Source of the DNA: Methylibium sp.
GTDB lineage: Bacteria; Pseudomonadota; Gammaproteobacteria; Burkholderiales; Burkholderiaceae_C
Direction of reading: 5' to 3'
Length of the DNA: 32,777 bases
NCBI RefSeq assembly: GCF_013817365.1
Contig: NZ_JACDCU010000007.1
Span: forward strand, 1-32,777
Both the position numbers and the translations under genes were made by a program. Positions 8,949 through 17,916 of this stretch are shown here, one piece after another. Each line of letters starts with the position of its first letter. The first letter of the stretch is position 1. The notes under the pieces were generated by a model that had not been told where the DNA came from, did no database searches, and worked only from the letters and a program-made list of their open reading frames with translations.

Positions 8949-9995
8949 ATGCCATTGAACGCGCTAGAAATCGAGAAAATCTCGAAGGTCGCCATCGACC
9001 ACTACCGGAAGAATCCGCCGGTCGATCAGATCAACGTCGAACGTCCCCTCCTTGACCTCCTCGTCAAGAAGGCCCGTCCCATCCCGGGCGGCAAGGAATA
9101 CATCGTTGACAACATCTATGTTGCCAACGGCGGCAACGGCCAGTACTGGTCGGGCAATTCCAAGGTCACGTACAACACCCGCAACCCGAACGAGCTGGTC
9201 AAGTACCGCTGGGCCAACTTCCACGATGGTTTCACCATCAACGAAGACGAACTCAAGCGCGCCGGCATCACGGTCAACGACGACAAGGGCAAGTCCACCG
9301 CCACCAGCGGTGAGGCCCTGGCGCTGACCAACATGCTCGAGAGCCAGTTCAAGGCCCTCGACGAAGGCGCCAAGGACTTCGTCCACGCGTCCCTGTGGCT
9401 GGACGGTTCGCAGTCGGCCGACGCCACCCCGGGTGTCGATGGGCTGGTCTCGACCACGCCCGCCACCGGCACGATCGGCGGCCTGAGCGCGGTGACGAAC
9501 ACCTACTGGCGCAACTTCGCGCGCACGGGTCTCGCCACCACGCTGACGGTGTTGCTGGATGCGTTGGAGCAGAACAAGCGCGATGTCATGCGGACCAAGG
9601 GCCGTGTGTCGCACTACTTCTGCGGCGCCGCGTTCTACGACGCGCTGCGCAATGCAGTCGTCGGCGCCAACGTCACGCAAGTGCAGTACAGCGGTGGCTC
9701 GACGCTCGATATCGACATGGCGACGAAGACCCTGCGCTTCGACGGCGTGCCGATGGTCTGGGTGCCGGACTTCGACACCAACTTCGGCCTGTCCGCGCCC
9801 ACGATCCCGTGGACCAAGCGCTGCTACGCGCTCGACCTGCGCCACCTCGACTTGCACCGCGACACGGACGACTGGATGCGCATGCGCTACCCGGGCCGCC
9901 CGATCGACCAGTACGTCTATTACTACGCCATGACGGCGAAGTACGGGATGTCACTGCGCAAGCGCAACGCACAAGGCGTGCTCGCCATCGCGTGA
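8949..9995 (+). CDS. Major capsid (coat) protein
   Basis: 348 aa after scaffold; strong RBS GAGG; DGFTINEDELKRAGITVND, WTKRCYALDLRHLDLHRDTDDWMRMRYPGRPIDQYVYYYAMTAKYGM; followed by a strong terminator. Confidence 0.8.
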   Translation: MPLNALEIEKISKVAIDHYRKNPPVDQINVERPLLDLLVKKARPIPGGKEYIVDNIYVANGGNGQYWSGNSKVTYNTRNPNELVKYRWANFHDGFTINEDELKRAGITVNDDKGKSTATSGEALALTNMLESQFKALDEGAKDFVHASLWLDGSQSADATPGVDGLVSTTPATGTIGGLSAVTNTYWRNFARTGLATTLTVLLDALEQNKRDVMRTKGRVSHYFCGAAFYDALRNAVVGANVTQVQYSGGSTLDIDMATKTLRFDGVPMVWVPDFDTNFGLSAPTIPWTKRCYALDLRHLDLHRDTDDWMRMRYPGRPIDQYVYYYAMTAKYGMSLRKRNAQGVLAIA

Positions 9996-10005
9996 TGTTG
10001 CCATT

Positions 10006-10034
10006 GCCCCGGGGTCGCTCCCGGGGCTCTTTTT
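10006..10034 (+). terminator. Rho-independent terminator after the coat gene
   Basis: GCCCCGGG-GTCGCT-CCCGGGGC then TCTTTTT: 8-bp perfect stem plus T-tract. Confidence 0.85.
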
Positions 10035-10044
10035 CGGAGACCTA

Positions 10045-10371
10045 ATGAAACAACCCTACGTCGTAGCCCTCATCGAGAAAGATGCTGTAGAGCACCTCCC
10101 GGTTTGCGTCCTCGCCCACGAGATTCCTGTCCTGGCGATGGTGCACGGAGAAGGCAAGGTGTCGATCGACGAGAACGCCGATCTGCCGCAAGGCGTGATC
10201 GATGCCGAGTTCGAGGTCGAAGACGAGTTCGCCCGCCTGGAGCAGCGCTACGGCGTCCATCCCGACACGCGGATGAGCTACGCGACCATGGCTTTCAACG
10301 GCGTGGACGGTTTTGCCCGGGCGCTCGAAGGCCCCCGAGCGGTTGAAGGCGGTCGCCGCAAGAAGGCGTGA
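10045..10371 (+). CDS. Small phage protein downstream of capsid
   Basis: 108 aa with RBS GGAGA. Confidence 0.6.
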   Translation: MKQPYVVALIEKDAVEHLPVCVLAHEIPVLAMVHGEGKVSIDENADLPQGVIDAEFEVEDEFARLEQRYGVHPDTRMSYATMAFNGVDGFARALEGPRAVEGGRRKKA

Positions 10372-11135
10372 TGAACCGCACCCTGACCAGCCTGCGCGCG
10401 GAGCTGCAGACGCGGCTCGGCTTCGGCATGTCGGGGCAGGCGGGCATCGTCAACAGCCCGATCGTTGACAGCTTCCTGCGCTCTGCCCAGGAGCAGCTTT
10501 ACTGGCAGTTCGAGTGGCGCGAGCTTCTCGGCGTGGAAGAGCGCCTGACGGGCGTCGATCAGCAGTTCTATGACTACCCCGAGGACTGCAACACAGAGCG
10601 CATCACCAGCGTCTCGATCGCCGAGGGCTGCCGCTGGCTCCCCTTGGTCGAGGGCATCTCCGTCCAAGAGCGTGACTGCATCGCCACCAGCCGGCCCTGC
10701 AAGTACGACCGTGGGGCTCAGATGGAAGTCTGGCCCATCCCGAGGCAGCAGTACAGCATGCGCCGGGAGTATTTCAAGGCCCTAGCCCCCTTCGAAAAGG
10801 GCGAGAACCGCACCAGCCTGCCCAGCGAGATGGTGTTCCTCATGGCGCTGGCCAACGCCAAGGCGCACTACCGGCAGCCGGACGCCGAGCGCTACGAAAA
10901 GCAGCTCGACGCGCTCTTGAACCGGCTCAAGGCGAAGAACCGCGGTCAGTCCGTGTGGGAGAAGGCCCGCCCCACGCTGGACCCCTACGCCTACGTCTCA
11001 TCGTTCCATTCGGCAGAAGAGGAGGCGACCGTCGTCGCGTTCACTGCCCAGCAATTGATCCCGCTGCCCATTGGCGAGACCACCCAAACCTATGCCTCGG
11101 GCGACTACTTCGCCGGGGACTACGCAGCCGCTTGA
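10371..11135 (+). CDS. Head-tail connector / tail tubular protein A-like (gp4/gp11-like)
   Basis: RAELQTRLGFGMSGQAG...IVDSFLRSAQEQLYWQFEWRELLGVEERLT; position after capsid. Confidence 0.65.
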   Translation: MNRTLTSLRAELQTRLGFGMSGQAGIVNSPIVDSFLRSAQEQLYWQFEWRELLGVEERLTGVDQQFYDYPEDCNTERITSVSIAEGCRWLPLVEGISVQERDCIATSRPCKYDRGAQMEVWPIPRQQYSMRREYFKALAPFEKGENRTSLPSEMVFLMALANAKAHYRQPDAERYEKQLDALLNRLKAKNRGQSVWEKARPTLDPYAYVSSFHSAEEEATVVAFTAQQLIPLPIGETTQTYASGDYFAGDYAAA

Positions 11136-11147
11136 CCGGAGCACGCA

Positions 11148-13238
11148 ATGGCAACCCTCATCCTTCGCACCGTCAAAGGCGCCCCACTCACAAACGTCGA
11201 GATCGACGGCAACTTCACGGCGATCAACACCGAGGTCGCCGCCGAGGCTGCGGCGACGGTCGCTGCCCTGGCTACCCAGGGCGCGGTCAATGAGTCACAG
11301 GGCTTGACAAACAGCACCCTGGCTGCTGAAAACGCCAGCACCGACCAGGCGCTCAGCGGGAAACTCTCCGCGCTGACGCTGGCCGAGAACGTCACCACCA
11401 CCGACTACACCTTCACCGCTGCCGACAACGGCAAGATCAAGCGCTTCACCAACCCCGCCGGCTGCGCGGCGAGCCTGGACTTCGGCCTGCCTTTCGGATT
11501 CCATTGCGTGTGGATTCAGGTCGGCGGCACGATCACCTTCAGCGGCACCGCGGAGACCATCAGCAGCGTCAGTGGGCAGTTGTTCAGCGCCGGTGAGAAC
11601 ACCAGTGGCGGGATCATCCCGAACAGCGGCAGCACGGCCAACCGCCACATGATCGTCGGCGCTATCGGCACGCTCACCACGGCGGCCATCACCGACTTCG
11701 AGCCCGCGGTCCTGGCGCTCACCGGCGACAGCGCCGCCGTGGTGTCATTCACGGGCACACCAATTGTCGGGCAGACGCTCACGACGGTGTTGCCTGCTGG
11801 CTTGACCGCCACGGGTTATCAGTGGACGCGCAACGGCGTGGACATCTCCGGCGCCACCGCGGCCAGCTACACGCTGGTCTCCGCCGACGCCTCCACCACC
11901 GTCAACTGCAAGGTGAGCGGGCTCGTCTACCGCGGCGCCAACCAGACCGTGCCTGCTGTCGTGGCCACGGTGCCGCTGCTGGCCACCCTGACCGACAACT
12001 TCAACGACGGCACGCTCGATGCGGCCAAGTGGGTCGTCGGCTATTTCAAGGGCACCGCCTCGGCGCAAACCGTGGCAGAGGTGAACGAGCGGCTGGAGAT
12101 CGCCGCCACCACCGGCAGCGCAGGCGCCACGGTCAGCGGCTACACCTCGGCCAACGTCTACGACCTCGCCGCCTCGTCGGCCTACATCCAGCTTGTCGCT
12201 CCCTCCGCGACATCGACCGCGCATGAGACCTACTTCGCGCTGCACTCCAGCGCCACTAACGGCGTTTTCTGGCGCATAAACGGCACGCAACTGACCGCCG
12301 TGGCGATGGATGCAGGGGTCGATACGGTTGTCGGCACCGCGTTGACCTACAGCCAAACTGCGCATGTCTGGCTGCGCATCCGCGAGGCCGCCGGCACGAT
12401 ATTCTTCGAGACCGCGCCCAACACCGCATCCAACCCGCCGATCTCTGGCGATTGGGTTGCCCAGCGCAGCGTGGCCACGCCAGCCGGCATGATCCTCAAC
12501 GCGGTCAAGGCCTCGCTCAACGCCGGCACCAACACCAGCACCGGCATAGCTGGCTTGGCGCGTTTCGACGGCTTCAACACCACGACCTCGGTGGCCACGC
12601 TGGCACCGGCCACCAGCGTGGTCGCGTTGTCTGACGACTTCAACGACAACGTGATCGACACGGCGAAGTGGGCCAATGCCTACTGGCTCGGCGCCAGTTC
12701 GACCCTCACCACGCTGGCCGAGGTCAACGGGCGCATCGAGATCAACACGCCGATCAATGCGCTGGCCAACGAATTCCGGGGACTGGTATCGCTCAATGCC
12801 TTCAACTTCACCGGCAAGGATGCGTTTGTGCGCATCGGGGCGGTATCGGTGGACGGGTCGATGGCTCGACAGCAGTTCGTCGTCTTCGCCAACACCACCA
12901 ATGCCTTCTACTTCGAGAACACGGGCCTGACGAACAAGACACGGGTGCGCAAACTGGAGGCCGGCGTCGAGTCCACCGTGTCATCCACGGCAAGCGTGGC
13001 ATTCAACCAAAACATCTGGGTGCGCATCCGCGAGTCGGGCGGCACTTGGTACTTCTACACGGCATCGAATGCAGCGGCCAGTCCGCCAGCGCAATCCGAC
13101 TGGGTGCAGATCGGCTCCGCCGCCGGCTTCGCGGGATTGCCTGTCACGAGCCTGAAAGTCGCCATCTCGGCCGGTAGTGCAACGACCGACGCGCAGGCCA
13201 GAAGCTACCGATTCGACGGCTTGAACGTCGGGGTCTGA
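11148..13238 (+). CDS. Tail fibre/adhesin-like protein with duplicated jelly-roll domain
   Basis: 696 aa; N-term MATLILRTVKGAPLTNVEIDGNFTAIN (phage fibre-like); two homologous domains starting DNFNDGTLDAAKW and DDFNDNVIDTAKW. Confidence 0.7.
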   Translation: MATLILRTVKGAPLTNVEIDGNFTAINTEVAAEAAATVAALATQGAVNESQGLTNSTLAAENASTDQALSGKLSALTLAENVTTTDYTFTAADNGKIKRFTNPAGCAASLDFGLPFGFHCVWIQVGGTITFSGTAETISSVSGQLFSAGENTSGGIIPNSGSTANRHMIVGAIGTLTTAAITDFEPAVLALTGDSAAVVSFTGTPIVGQTLTTVLPAGLTATGYQWTRNGVDISGATAASYTLVSADASTTVNCKVSGLVYRGANQTVPAVVATVPLLATLTDNFNDGTLDAAKWVVGYFKGTASAQTVAEVNERLEIAATTGSAGATVSGYTSANVYDLAASSAYIQLVAPSATSTAHETYFALHSSATNGVFWRINGTQLTAVAMDAGVDTVVGTALTYSQTAHVWLRIREAAGTIFFETAPNTASNPPISGDWVAQRSVATPAGMILNAVKASLNAGTNTSTGIAGLARFDGFNTTTSVATLAPATSVVALSDDFNDNVIDTAKWANAYWLGASSTLTTLAEVNGRIEINTPINALANEFRGLVSLNAFNFTGKDAFVRIGAVSVDGSMARQQFVVFANTTNAFYFENTGLTNKTRVRKLEAGVESTVSSTASVAFNQNIWVRIRESGGTWYFYTASNAAASPPAQSDWVQIGSAAGFAGLPVTSLKVAISAGSATTDAQARSYRFDGLNVGV

Positions 13239-13239
13239 C

Positions 13240-14850
13240 ATGGTCAACGTCACCTTCGGGATGGTCGGCACGAGCGGCAAACGCAACACCCGGGCCCGGC
13301 GCTCACAGGACACGCCTCCATCCTTCACAACCGACCCGGCGATGATTCGCACGGCGGTCGGCGAGTCCGTGACCTACTCGCTCGGTCAGTACACCGGCAC
13401 GCTGCCGATCACGGCGAGCTTCACCATCCTGCTCGACGGCGCGGTGGTTGGCAACACGTTCACACCAGCCAGCGGGGACGCCGGCAAGACGGTGCAGGTT
13501 CTGGTGGCGCTGACCAACACCGCAGGCAGCGTCTCGCGCACGAGCGCTGGTCAGGTCGTCGGGGCGTCCGCACCTTCCTTCACCGCCGACCCGGCGATGG
13601 TCAGGACCGTGGTGGGCGAGTCCGTGACCTATTCGACAGGCCAGTACACCGGCACAGCGCCGATTACGGTTGGCGTCACCATCCTGCTCGACGGCGTTGG
13701 GGTGGGCAGCGCGTACACGCCAGCCAGCGCCGATGCCGGAAAAACTGTGCAGGTTCAGGTCACGTTGACCAACTCGGCCGGCAGCGCTTCGCGCACGAGT
13801 GCCGGTCAGGTCGTGGGCTCGGCGGCCGTCAATCCGAACCCCGTCAACCCCAATGCGCCGACCGCTGCGCCGACGCTCACCGGCTCGCCCGAACTCAGGG
13901 CGTCCTGGAACTTCGACAACGCGGCCAGCTTGACGAAGTCCGGCGATGACATCGGCACGGTGGCGGGCGTGGACGGCACGACCTACGCGCTCACGGCCGC
14001 CGGCACACTGCGCCCGAAGTTCGTCACGCTCGTGGGCCGTGGCGCCGCGCGATTCCGGGGCGAGCAAATCCTGAGCGCCTCGTCGGACCTCGGCCTGGAC
14101 GCCTCGCCGCTCACGCTCGTCGTGATCGGCGAGATGTCGGTGGAGCACACGGACGGCACGTTTGTGAACCTGGGCGGCACGGGAAACAGCAAGTACAACA
14201 CCCACAGGCTCGCCGCGTCGTCGCAGAGGGAAGGCTTCATTCACTATCGCGGCGACAACAGCGGTTTTGCGGAAGTATCCGCCGGCACGCTGAAATTAGC
14301 CGACGGCCCCGGAGCGCCGTACCCGCTGGGGCGTCACATGCTGGTCGGCGTGAGTGCAGCGAGCAACACGGAACTCCGTCTGTATGTGGACTCCGCAGCG
14401 AGCAAGAGAGTTAGAGCCACGACGACAAGGATCAACCCGAACATGAGCGCTTTCCAACTGGGGGCCTCCGGCACCGCCGTCCTACCAACCTCCCGGCTGT
14501 TGGGCGGGTACATCTACCGCGTGCTGGTCTACGTTGGCGCCCTGACCGATCAGAACGTCGGGGAGTTGGCCGCGTGGGCAGGGGCTGCGTGGGGCATTGG
14601 CGGCACGGCGGCCAGCTACAAGGGTCAGGATTTGGCGTGGGAGAACCCTCGCAACATGACCGGCGTGACGGGCTTCCGTGTGTACGCGGCCTCCACGCTC
14701 GGCGGGTCCACCACCAGCGCCACGCTGGGGCTGGTGAACGCGCACACCTTCACCGGGCTGCCGTCCGGCATCAACTATTTCAGCATGGCCACACTCGCGG
14801 GCAGCGTCGAAGGCCCGCGCGTGTACCTCGGCTCCAAGAACGTTGGATAA
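13240..14850 (+). CDS. Adhesin-like protein: two Ig-like repeats, LamG-like domain, FN3-like C-terminus
   Basis: 536 aa; tandem 85-aa repeat PSFTxDPAMxRTxVGESVTYSxGQYTGTxPIT...; LamG-like SWNFDNAASLTKSG...RVLVYVGALTDQNVGELAAW. Confidence 0.7.
   Translation: MVNVTFGMVGTSGKRNTRARRSQDTPPSFTTDPAMIRTAVGESVTYSLGQYTGTLPITASFTILLDGAVVGNTFTPASGDAGKTVQVLVALTNTAGSVSRTSAGQVVGASAPSFTADPAMVRTVVGESVTYSTGQYTGTAPITVGVTILLDGVGVGSAYTPASADAGKTVQVQVTLTNSAGSASRTSAGQVVGSAAVNPNPVNPNAPTAAPTLTGSPELRASWNFDNAASLTKSGDDIGTVAGVDGTTYALTAAGTLRPKFVTLVGRGAARFRGEQILSASSDLGLDASPLTLVVIGEMSVEHTDGTFVNLGGTGNSKYNTHRLAASSQREGFIHYRGDNSGFAEVSAGTLKLADGPGAPYPLGRHMLVGVSAASNTELRLYVDSAASKRVRATTTRINPNMSAFQLGASGTAVLPTSRLLGGYIYRVLVYVGALTDQNVGELAAWAGAAWGIGGTAASYKGQDLAWENPRNMTGVTGFRVYAASTLGGSTTSATLGLVNAHTFTGLPSGINYFSMATLAGSVEGPRVYLGSKNVG
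13318..13824 (+). repeat. Two tandem 85-aa (255-nt) Ig-like repeats
   Basis: Protein alignment of residues 27-111 and 112-195 of the CDS; most positions identical. Confidence 0.85.
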
Positions 14851-14852
14851 GC

Positions 14853-16448
14853 ATGGCAACCTACTACTTCTGTGACAACACTGGCCCTGGCGCAGCGACT
14901 GGCTGCCCTGTCGGCGACAACGCCAATGCCGGCACGGACCCCTCTCTCCCAAAGCAGAACCTTGTCAGCTTCAACATCTCAGGCGCCGCGAACACCTACA
15001 GGTTCGCCCGTGGCTCGTCTACTCAACTTACTGCCACACTAAGCCCCGGATCTGGGTTGTCCCTCACGAACCGCACTGTCATCGAGGACTATGGGCACCC
15101 CGGCTTTGCGAGCGCGCAGAAGCCCATCCTCATCGCTGCGGTCAATGCCTCGGGAGTGGGCATCGACTTCATTACCCTGCAGAAGAAGTACTTCTTTCAC
15201 ATCCGCAACCTGAATGTCAAGGGCGGCGGGGCCGGTGGTCAGGGCTTTGGATTCTCGTGCGGCCTCTCGCAACATGTCCTTGTTGAAAACTGCGAAGTCA
15301 GCCAGTTCGCTGTCGGCACGTCGGCCAGCGAAAGCGACCTGACCTTCCGCGTGGGGTTCATCAGCTTCGTCAACTGCGAGATACATCACAACCGTGTGCA
15401 CGGGCACTTCGGGGGGGCGGACCATCTGCTGATCGAGGGGTGCAACATCCACCACAACGGCTCGCTCAACTCGGGCCGCGACCACAACATCTACATCGGC
15501 GTCACCGCCGCGCCGCAGTACAACATAACGATCCGCAACAACACGCTCACGTTCAACGAGCAGTACGCCAAGACCGGCTCGAAGTCTGTCGCAATGGTGT
15601 TCCACGGCTTCTTCCCGAACCTGCTCATCGAGGGCAACACGATCATCGACTTCGAGTGCGACTACGGACACACCGGGATCGCGGTCAACGGCGTGACGGG
15701 CAACCTGCTGGGCAAGGAGGGATTCCCTAACCTCATCATCCGCGACAACTTAATCGTGGGAGATAAGCGTGCCCAGGTGGGCATCACCTGGAACAATGCA
15801 GAGGACGCCATTGTCGAGAACAACACGGTCGTGCTGCTCAACGGGCAGGAGAACTTTGCGGGCATCATCTGGGGCAATGAGTCGCCGAACCTCAGCCGTG
15901 GCGACCCCACGGGCGCCCGTGCCAAGGTCCGCAACAATACCGTCTATGCGTATTGGGCGTTCTCGTCCAACGAGAATCTTATCGGGGGTCTGCGCGCCAA
16001 CATCCTCGACGACGGTGGCGACGAGGTGGTCGGCAACCTTGTGATATTCGACCAGCCGGACTACCCGACCCGCAGGCTCAATGCGTTTAACTTCCACGGC
16101 CGACCCGCCAGCGAGTTCGCCCTCGTGGCCAACAACTTGGCGTTCGGCATCACGGGTAACTTCGCCTGGAGCCGCGAGTACACCACGCTGGCCCAAGCAC
16201 AGGATGCCGGGTTTGACACAGGCTCGATCAACGCCAACCCGCTGCTCGTTGCGCCCCCGAGCGCGGCCAATGGCTACGCTGTCGTCCTGCAGGCTGGCAG
16301 CCCCGCTGTCGGCGCCAGCCACGCCACCAAGAGTGCGCGGCTCGCCTTCGGTCGCAAGGTGCCGGTCGGCGCCCGCGACATCGGCTCAGGCCAGCGCGGC
16401 GCGACGGTCGTGGCCCCGGAGTGCCCGGCCGTCCGAAAGATCGTGTGA
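14853..16448 (+). CDS. Right-handed beta-helix protein (candidate receptor-binding or depolymerase)
   Basis: ATG 14853 within ORF 14574..16448; short N-rich rungs: VENCEVSQF, FVNCEIHHNRVHGH, IEGCNIHHNGS, IRNNTLTFN, IEGNTIIDF, IRDNLIVGD, VENNTVVLL. Confidence 0.75.
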   Translation: MATYYFCDNTGPGAATGCPVGDNANAGTDPSLPKQNLVSFNISGAANTYRFARGSSTQLTATLSPGSGLSLTNRTVIEDYGHPGFASAQKPILIAAVNASGVGIDFITLQKKYFFHIRNLNVKGGGAGGQGFGFSCGLSQHVLVENCEVSQFAVGTSASESDLTFRVGFISFVNCEIHHNRVHGHFGGADHLLIEGCNIHHNGSLNSGRDHNIYIGVTAAPQYNITIRNNTLTFNEQYAKTGSKSVAMVFHGFFPNLLIEGNTIIDFECDYGHTGIAVNGVTGNLLGKEGFPNLIIRDNLIVGDKRAQVGITWNNAEDAIVENNTVVLLNGQENFAGIIWGNESPNLSRGDPTGARAKVRNNTVYAYWAFSSNENLIGGLRANILDDGGDEVVGNLVIFDQPDYPTRRLNAFNFHGRPASEFALVANNLAFGITGNFAWSREYTTLAQAQDAGFDTGSINANPLLVAPPSAANGYAVVLQAGSPAVGASHATKSARLAFGRKVPVGARDIGSGQRGATVVAPECPAVRKIV

Positions 16449-16449
16449 C

Positions 16450-17130
16450 TCAGGGCCGCTTGCGAGCGGCCCAGCCCACAAGACCGAGGCCGGCGAGCAT
16501 CAGCGCGTAGGTGGAGGGCTCGGGGATGGCAGCCATGACATCGCCATCACGAACGGCCCAAGCGCCGACGTAGGCTATCTGGAAGTCCTGGTCGCCCAGT
16601 TCGCCCCAGTTCGCGTACACCGACGAGTAGAACTCGCCGTCCTCGAACTTGTCGCTGGACTGATAGTCGCCGTCTATGACGCCGGAGAGAACGTAAGTCG
16701 GTTGAATGTTGAAGAACGGCCCGGCTGTCGTTTGATCGACTGCGGGACTGCCGAGTTGAATAAACAAGTTGTGCATCTCGGTCGAACCAGGCGTCGAAAA
16801 CATCTCGATGGAGCCATCCTTGACCGATAACAGCGCCCGCGGGGTTCGCCAATCGGTGTAGCCGCCAACGGTCAGGCTGTCGGCCCACTGGACCTGAGTC
16901 CAGAACGACATGTACCCTGGCGGCAGCGGGTTCGAGTCGCCATACGGGTACGAGTCCCCATACCATTCGGTGGCCACGTACCCGCTCGTGGCCGCGTAGT
17001 TGCCGTCCTGCAGCCAAGTGATGTTCTGGCTGCTGTCGTAGATCATGCCGCCGCCGCGGTCGAACAGAGCGGCCTGCGCGGTGGCAGTCATACAAAGCGC
17101 GGCAGCCGCGCAGATCGTGCGAATGTTCAT
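16450..17130 (-). CDS. PEP-CTERM sorting-domain protein with Lcl/DUF1566-like region
   Basis: Signal peptide MNIRTICAAAALCMTATAQA; DUF1566-like WTQVQWADSLTVGGYTDWRTPRAL; C-term AIPEPSTYALMLAGLGLVGWAARKRP (PEP motif, TM helix, basic tail). Confidence 0.85.
   Translation of the reverse strand: MNIRTICAAAALCMTATAQAALFDRGGGMIYDSSQNITWLQDGNYAATSGYVATEWYGDSYPYGDSNPLPPGYMSFWTQVQWADSLTVGGYTDWRTPRALLSVKDGSIEMFSTPGSTEMHNLFIQLGSPAVDQTTAGPFFNIQPTYVLSGVIDGDYQSSDKFEDGEFYSSVYANWGELGDQDFQIAYVGAWAVRDGDVMAAIPEPSTYALMLAGLGLVGWAARKRP
16453..16472. terminator. Hairpin between convergent genes (possible bidirectional terminator)
   Basis: GGGCCGCT-TGCG-AGCGGCCC, perfect 8-bp stem; overlaps the last codons of the PEP-CTERM gene; no clear T-tract. 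Confidence 0.4.
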
Positions 17131-17212
17131 GTTTCGTCCCTGTGCCTAGGGCGTTCTAGATTACGACTCGCGCGACGGATTGAGAGTGCGCTGTCGCACC
17201 AAAAGTGCTGCG

Positions 17213-17257
17213 CATCGCATGGAACGACGGGGGGGTCACCACACTACTGCGGTGACC
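17213..17257 (+). promoter_or_regulatory. Recurrent motif, copy 3 (CATCGCATGGAA 17213-17224) plus hairpin GGTCACC-N10-GGTGACC (17234-17257)
   Basis: Upstream of the HNH gene; 12 nt identical to copies 1 and 2. Confidence 0.55.
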
Positions 17258-17289
17258 ACTCCCCTCCTGGCGCCGTGAGAGTTCATCGC

Positions 17290-17916
17290 ATGTTTGACGA
17301 GCAGGCGCCCGCTGTCCGGCAGATGCGCGATTTCGGCATGACATGGGCTGCCATCGCGAGCCATTACGGCGTTTCCGAGCCGACACCAAAGAACCTGTTG
17401 GCGCGAGTAGACGGACAGTGTGTCCCGCGACCCTATGGCAAGCGTCCCACGCCGTTGCTGGACTTGTTCAACGCACGTGTCGTGCGGGCAAACGGGTGCT
17501 GGGGATGGGTCGGCGCCAAACATGGCTTCGGCTACGGATGGTGCGGCACTGGGTCAGATAAAGACCTGGCACACCGTGTCGCATATCGCTTGTTCCTTGG
17601 TGAAATCCCGGCCGGCATGTGCGTGATGCACGCATGCGACAACCCGGCATGCACCAACCCGGCCCATTTGAAGCTTGGGACGCAGGCTGAGAACCAAGCC
17701 GACAAGGTTTCAAAGGGCCGGCAGTACAGAGGGGAGCGCCACCATTGCTACGGCAAGCGCTCGTGGAAATCTCACCTTACTGACGAGGGCGAACTCAATG
17801 CCCGTCGCATGCTGGCCGAAGGCCACAAGCGAGCCGAGATCGCCAGCGCACTCGGCGTCAGCTACAGCGTCATTCGACGTGTAGACAAACGCGCGCGGCA
17901 GGGGGTACACGGGTGA
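17290..17916 (+). CDS. HNH homing endonuclease-like protein with HTH segments
   Basis: NGCWGWVGAKHGFGYG...AHRVAYRLFLGEIPAGMCVMHACDNPACTNPAHLKLGTQAENQADKVSKGR is a typical phage HNH; HTH-like segments at both ends. Confidence 0.85.
   Translation: MFDEQAPAVRQMRDFGMTWAAIASHYGVSEPTPKNLLARVDGQCVPRPYGKRPTPLLDLFNARVVRANGCWGWVGAKHGFGYGWCGTGSDKDLAHRVAYRLFLGEIPAGMCVMHACDNPACTNPAHLKLGTQAENQADKVSKGRQYRGERHHCYGKRSWKSHLTDEGELNARRMLAEGHKRAEIASALGVSYSVIRRVDKRARQGVHG

Noticed and set aside
17284-17292. Extra CATCGCATG at the HNH start codon as a sixth motif copy
   Set aside because: Only 9 nt match, followed by TTTG instead of GAA, and overlaps the start codon; likely chance
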